From contig JAJDCT010000229.1 of assembly GCA_029260695.1 (NCBI GenBank), positions 1-7,529 on the forward strand: 7,529 nt of DNA, read 5' to 3'. Below, one piece after another: positions 5,336 to 7,529 of this stretch. Position numbers and translations under genes: made by a program. Source of the DNA: Phycisphaeraceae bacterium. Its GTDB lineage: Bacteria > Planctomycetota > Phycisphaerae > Phycisphaerales > Phycisphaeraceae. Under the pieces are notes generated by a model, which had not been told where the DNA came from, did no database searches, and saw only the letters and a list, made by a program, of their open reading frames with translations. How positions within the stretch are numbered: the stretch's first letter is position 1; the number at the start of each line of letters is the position of its first letter.

Positions 5336-5965
5336 TTAAGCGTTCGGGTCGGTATCCGGGTTTATCCCGCTGGCCCGGCGGACCAGGGCGAGGTCGGCCT
5401 CAGTCGCGCCCGCCTGTGTCAACGTATCACAGAGGTTGGCGAGCATCCTCTCCGCCCCGGCCGAGCCCCGGAGCCGCCGGACTGCCCCGACGTCGATCAG
5501 CCAGGGCCGGTGGTCTGAGTCGATCAGGATGTTGCTGGCTTTGTGGTCGCGGTTGAATAAGCCAAGCCGGATCAGCTCGCCGGTCAGTCGGCCCACGGCG
5601 GTCAACAGCGCGTCTCGCCTCGGCCCGGCCGGGAGCCTGTCGCGGAGGACCTGGTTGTGAAGGCTCATGCCGATATACGGCGTCGCGAGCCAGTACCGCT
5701 TGCCAAGCCCGTGCCATGTACTCCCCGCCGCGGTGATCGCCACGACGGGTAGCCCGGCCTTGCGCATCCGGTCGCACAGCCGCTGCTCGCGCTGCCCGGG
5801 GTGGACCCCCAGCATCGCCGCCAGAGCCTGCCTCGGCGGGCTGTACTCGAACCGCTTGAATACGACGGGCCCATCGCCAGCCTGCGCAAGCCAGACCCGG
5901 CTTCGGGCATCGTGCTTGAATACCTCCTTGGGGTCGGCATTAAGTAGCTCTGAGTAGTCTGTCAT
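5336..5965 (-). CDS. Small lipopolysaccharide-kinase-type (WaaP/Kdo kinase-like) protein
   Basis: A 209-residue protein with the core of a protein-kinase-like fold. K37 in VVFKRF is the likely ATP-contacting lysine, and E60 is a candidate partner glutamate. The catalytic loop NRDHKASNIL supplies D140, K142 and N145, and LIDVG supplies the metal-binding D158 (DVG in place of DFG). RDxKxxN plus a compact size fits the lipopolysaccharide kinase (Kdo/WaaP) and related RIO-like families, which phosphorylate lipid A-core sugars on the cytoplasmic face. The start ATG 5965-5963 was chosen because GGGAGG lies three bases upstream (short spacing) and the similarity begins soon after. The open frame runs to 6157, but that part is Pro/Gly/Arg-rich and overlaps the divergent glycosyltransferase. 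The glycosyltransferase and FkbM-like neighbours support a role in envelope glycan modification. The exact substrate is unknown. Confidence 0.8.
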   Translation of the reverse strand: MTDYSELLNADPKEVFKHDARSRVWLAQAGDGPVVFKRFEYSPPRQALAAMLGVHPGQREQRLCDRMRKAGLPVVAITAAGSTWHGLGKRYWLATPYIGMSLHNQVLRDRLPAGPRRDALLTAVGRLTGELIRLGLFNRDHKASNILIDSDHRPWLIDVGAVRRLRGSAGAERMLANLCDTLTQAGATEADLALVRRASGINPDTDPNA

Positions 5966-6137
5966 CGGCCTCCCATGGTTTGCGGTTGGTCTTATCGTCC
6001 AAAGAACCCCGCCGACAGGCAAACCGAGGCCCGGCATCGAGCGCGCTGGCCGGTACGCACCCGGTCGGCTAGGATGCGCCGGGCCGAGAACCTGCCCAAC
6101 GTATCCAGGACCCCCCTCACCCACCGAGCGACGATTC
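5966..6137. promoter_or_regulatory. Divergent intergenic region between kinase and glycosyltransferase
   Basis: 172 bp between two genes transcribed away from each other, so at least one promoter for each direction is expected here. On the plus strand TAGGAT (6070-6075) is a possible -10 about 62 bp before the glycosyltransferase start, without a good -35. On the minus strand only the GGGAGG ribosome binding site of the kinase (5969-5974) is clear. I see no obvious operator palindrome. Confidence 0.4.
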
Positions 6138-7271
6138 TTGCGTATCTGCCTGTTCACGCCATCTTTCCTGCCGGCGGTCGGCGGGGCCGAACGCGACGCC
6201 GACGTGATCGCCCGTGGCCTGATCGCCCACGGGCACGAAGTGCATATGTTGGCGCAGAAGATGCCCGGGGTGATGCCAGACCTGCCCTACCCGGTCACCC
6301 AATACCTCCGCCCGCCGGCACAGCACCTCTGGCCGGAACTGCTATCGGGACCGCTCAAGCGTCTGCACAAGCGTTGGCCGATTGACGTGGTACTCGCTTT
6401 CTACGGCTACCCCACCGGTTATGCTGCCGCGCGCGTCAAAGACAAGCTGGGCTTCGCGGTCGTCACCACCCCGCGCGGCGGCGACCTGTACCCGAACTTC
6501 CATTCGCTGCGAAAGCCCCGGGTCTTGAAAACGATCGCTGAGGGCTACCGGCGCAGCGACCGGATCGTGTCGATCAGCCACTGGCTGACCCAGAGGCTTG
6601 GCGAAGTCTGCGGCGAAGGGCTGCCGCCGATCGACCTGGTCCCCAACGGGCTGGACCTCGCTGAACACGACGCCCAGCGTGACGCGGCTCGAGAAGAGCT
6701 CAGTGAAGGCCCGGTCGGGCAGCCGTTTATCCTGCACCTGGCGCGGGTCGCTGCGGTGAAGCAGCAGACGCTGGCGGTACGTGGTGTGCATCGGCTGCGT
6801 GACTTATTCGAGCAGCGTGGGTTGACCTACGCGATCGTCGGGGACGGCAACGGGATGGATGAGGTGCGCGCCCTGATCGCCGAGCTGAAGCTTGAGCCCG
6901 TCGTCAAACTGCTGGGGACACGGACGGGGCTGGAGAAGGCCTGGCTCTATGACCGGGCCGAGTTCATGGTCTCCACCAGCCGTGAGGAGGGGTTCGGGAA
7001 TGTCGTGATCGAGGCGATGGCCAGCGGGCTGCCGATGCTGGGAAGCGACATCGGCCCGCACAAAGAGTTGATCGGCGTCCATGGATGGGGGATGCTGTTC
7101 ACCACGGGCGACGTAAACGACTTGGCGGACAAAATGAAGCGGATGATCGAAGAAGACCTGTCGGACCTGCGGGCGACAGCGATACGGTGTCGCGAAGGTT
7201 ACACGCTGGATACGATGGTCGCCGGTTACGAGCGGGCCTGTCGGGCCGCGTTAGAAGGACGCAACGGATGA
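6138..7271 (+). CDS. GT4-family glycosyltransferase (GT-B fold)
   Basis: A 377-residue retaining glycosyltransferase of the group 1 / GT4 type, which moves a sugar from a nucleotide donor to a glycan or lipid acceptor on the cytoplasmic face of the membrane. N-terminal Rossmann domain: RICLFTPSFLPAVGGAER (2-19), with the GGAE loop at 15-18. C-terminal domain: VPNGLD (168-173), LARVAAVKQ (201-209; R203 and K208 are likely donor-phosphate contacts), VGDGNG (234-239), and the EX7E motif with E284 in SREEGFGN and E292 in IEAMASG. No signal peptide or membrane helix is visible. The start is TTG 6138-6140: similarity begins at residue 2, no ATG or GTG in frame lies just upstream, and the ribosome binding site is weak, which suggests modest translation. 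It overlaps the next gene by 4 bp (ATGA), so the two are translationally coupled. Confidence 0.93.
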   Translation: MRICLFTPSFLPAVGGAERDADVIARGLIAHGHEVHMLAQKMPGVMPDLPYPVTQYLRPPAQHLWPELLSGPLKRLHKRWPIDVVLAFYGYPTGYAAARVKDKLGFAVVTTPRGGDLYPNFHSLRKPRVLKTIAEGYRRSDRIVSISHWLTQRLGEVCGEGLPPIDLVPNGLDLAEHDAQRDAAREELSEGPVGQPFILHLARVAAVKQQTLAVRGVHRLRDLFEQRGLTYAIVGDGNGMDEVRALIAELKLEPVVKLLGTRTGLEKAWLYDRAEFMVSTSREEGFGNVVIEAMASGLPMLGSDIGPHKELIGVHGWGMLFTTGDVNDLADKMKRMIEEDLSDLRATAIRCREGYTLDTMVAGYERACRAALEGRNG

Positions 7272-7529
7272 ACGCACTGGTCCAGATGGTCCGCCGGATG
7301 AACTACTCGCTGCCTTGGAATCAGCCCAAACACTCGCTGACCAAGCGCATCGACCCGTTGATCGACCCGGGGTCTGGGGTACAGATCTACGATAGGATCC
7401 AGGGCGACCTGCGTATGAAGCTGGACCTGTCGAGCTTCTACGAGCGGTGGATATACCTGAACACCTACGACATCGTGACGGTGCAACTGCTTCGCAAGCT
7501 GTTGCGGCCGGGTGATGTTTATGTGGATG
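7268..7529 (+). CDS. FkbM-like methyltransferase, N-terminal part (cut by window end)
   Basis: The first 87 complete codons of a gene that runs out of the window. The start ATG (7268-7270) overlaps the TGA stop of the glycosyltransferase in an ATGA junction. No signal peptide is visible. Residues 52-87 read as a helix-rich lead-in (LDLSSFYERWIYLNTYD) followed by LLRPGDVYVD (78-87), the typical approach to the SAM-binding motif I (usually VGANIG) of FkbM-family methyltransferases, which often methylate sugars in glycan clusters. The SAM-binding core itself lies past the edge, so the call rests on this segment and on the neighbouring glycosyltransferase. Other class I SAM methyltransferases are possible. 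Confidence 0.7.
   Translation, partial: MNALVQMVRRMNYSLPWNQPKHSLTKRIDPLIDPGSGVQIYDRIQGDLRMKLDLSSFYERWIYLNTYDIVTVQLLRKLLRPGDVYVD

Noticed and set aside
4820..5518. 232-codon open frame on the plus strand across the lepA 5' end
   Set aside because: It is antisense to conserved LepA motifs and crosses into the kinase gene. Its low-complexity, Gly/Val/Asp-rich translation is typical of a shadow frame in GC-rich DNA.
5966..6157. 64-residue N-terminal extension of the kinase
   Set aside because: It is Pro/Gly/Arg-rich without kinase features and overlaps the divergent glycosyltransferase start. A ribosome binding site precedes ATG 5965 instead.

Overview
The window is GC-rich bacterial DNA, most likely from a member of the Planctomycetota and plausibly class Phycisphaerae. 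I infer this from the style of the tandem GspG-like pilins, the PilM N-terminus and the dispersed CACAGA-type repeat. No marker gene fixes the taxonomy.

Left part (1-2480), all on the minus strand and read right to left: a type IV pilus / type II secretion (T4P/T2SS) pseudopilin locus. It starts with a GspG-like pilin (2480-1962) that has its own strong intrinsic terminator (1934-1902). A paralogous GspG-like pilin follows (1860-1345), then a small single-pass membrane protein of unknown function (1200-931) and a GspH/FimT-like pseudopilin (851-336). Last comes the N-terminal part of a PilM-like actin-fold assembly ATPase, cut by the window start (317-1). Prepilin peptidase should process the three pilins. 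PilM would anchor the cytoplasmic side of the assembly platform, whose remaining genes probably lie beyond the left edge.

Middle (2481-3021): about 540 bp without a gene. The left two thirds hold the leader and presumably the promoter of the first pilin. The right third is a compact compound palindrome (2841-3028). Its arms consist of three 8-bp units and three 9-bp units each, and it provides the stop codon of the neighbouring Nudix gene.

Right of that, on the minus strand: a small kinase of the lipopolysaccharide-kinase type (5965-5336), the ribosome-associated GTPase LepA/EF4 (5260-3470) and a Nudix hydrolase of the Ap4A-hydrolase type (3441-3022). They are closely spaced, and lepA has a candidate promoter of its own.

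Far right, on the plus strand and divergent from the kinase: a GT4-type glycosyltransferase (6138-7271), overlapping by 4 bp the start of an FkbM-like methyltransferase cut by the window end (7268-7529). Kinase, glycosyltransferase and methyltransferase suggest a cell-envelope glycan locus.

I see no RNA genes, CRISPR array, insertion sequence with a transposase, or phage genes. The least explained items are the compound palindrome, the small membrane protein inside the pilin locus and the RNA-level punctuation of that locus. None of them is proof of a new system.
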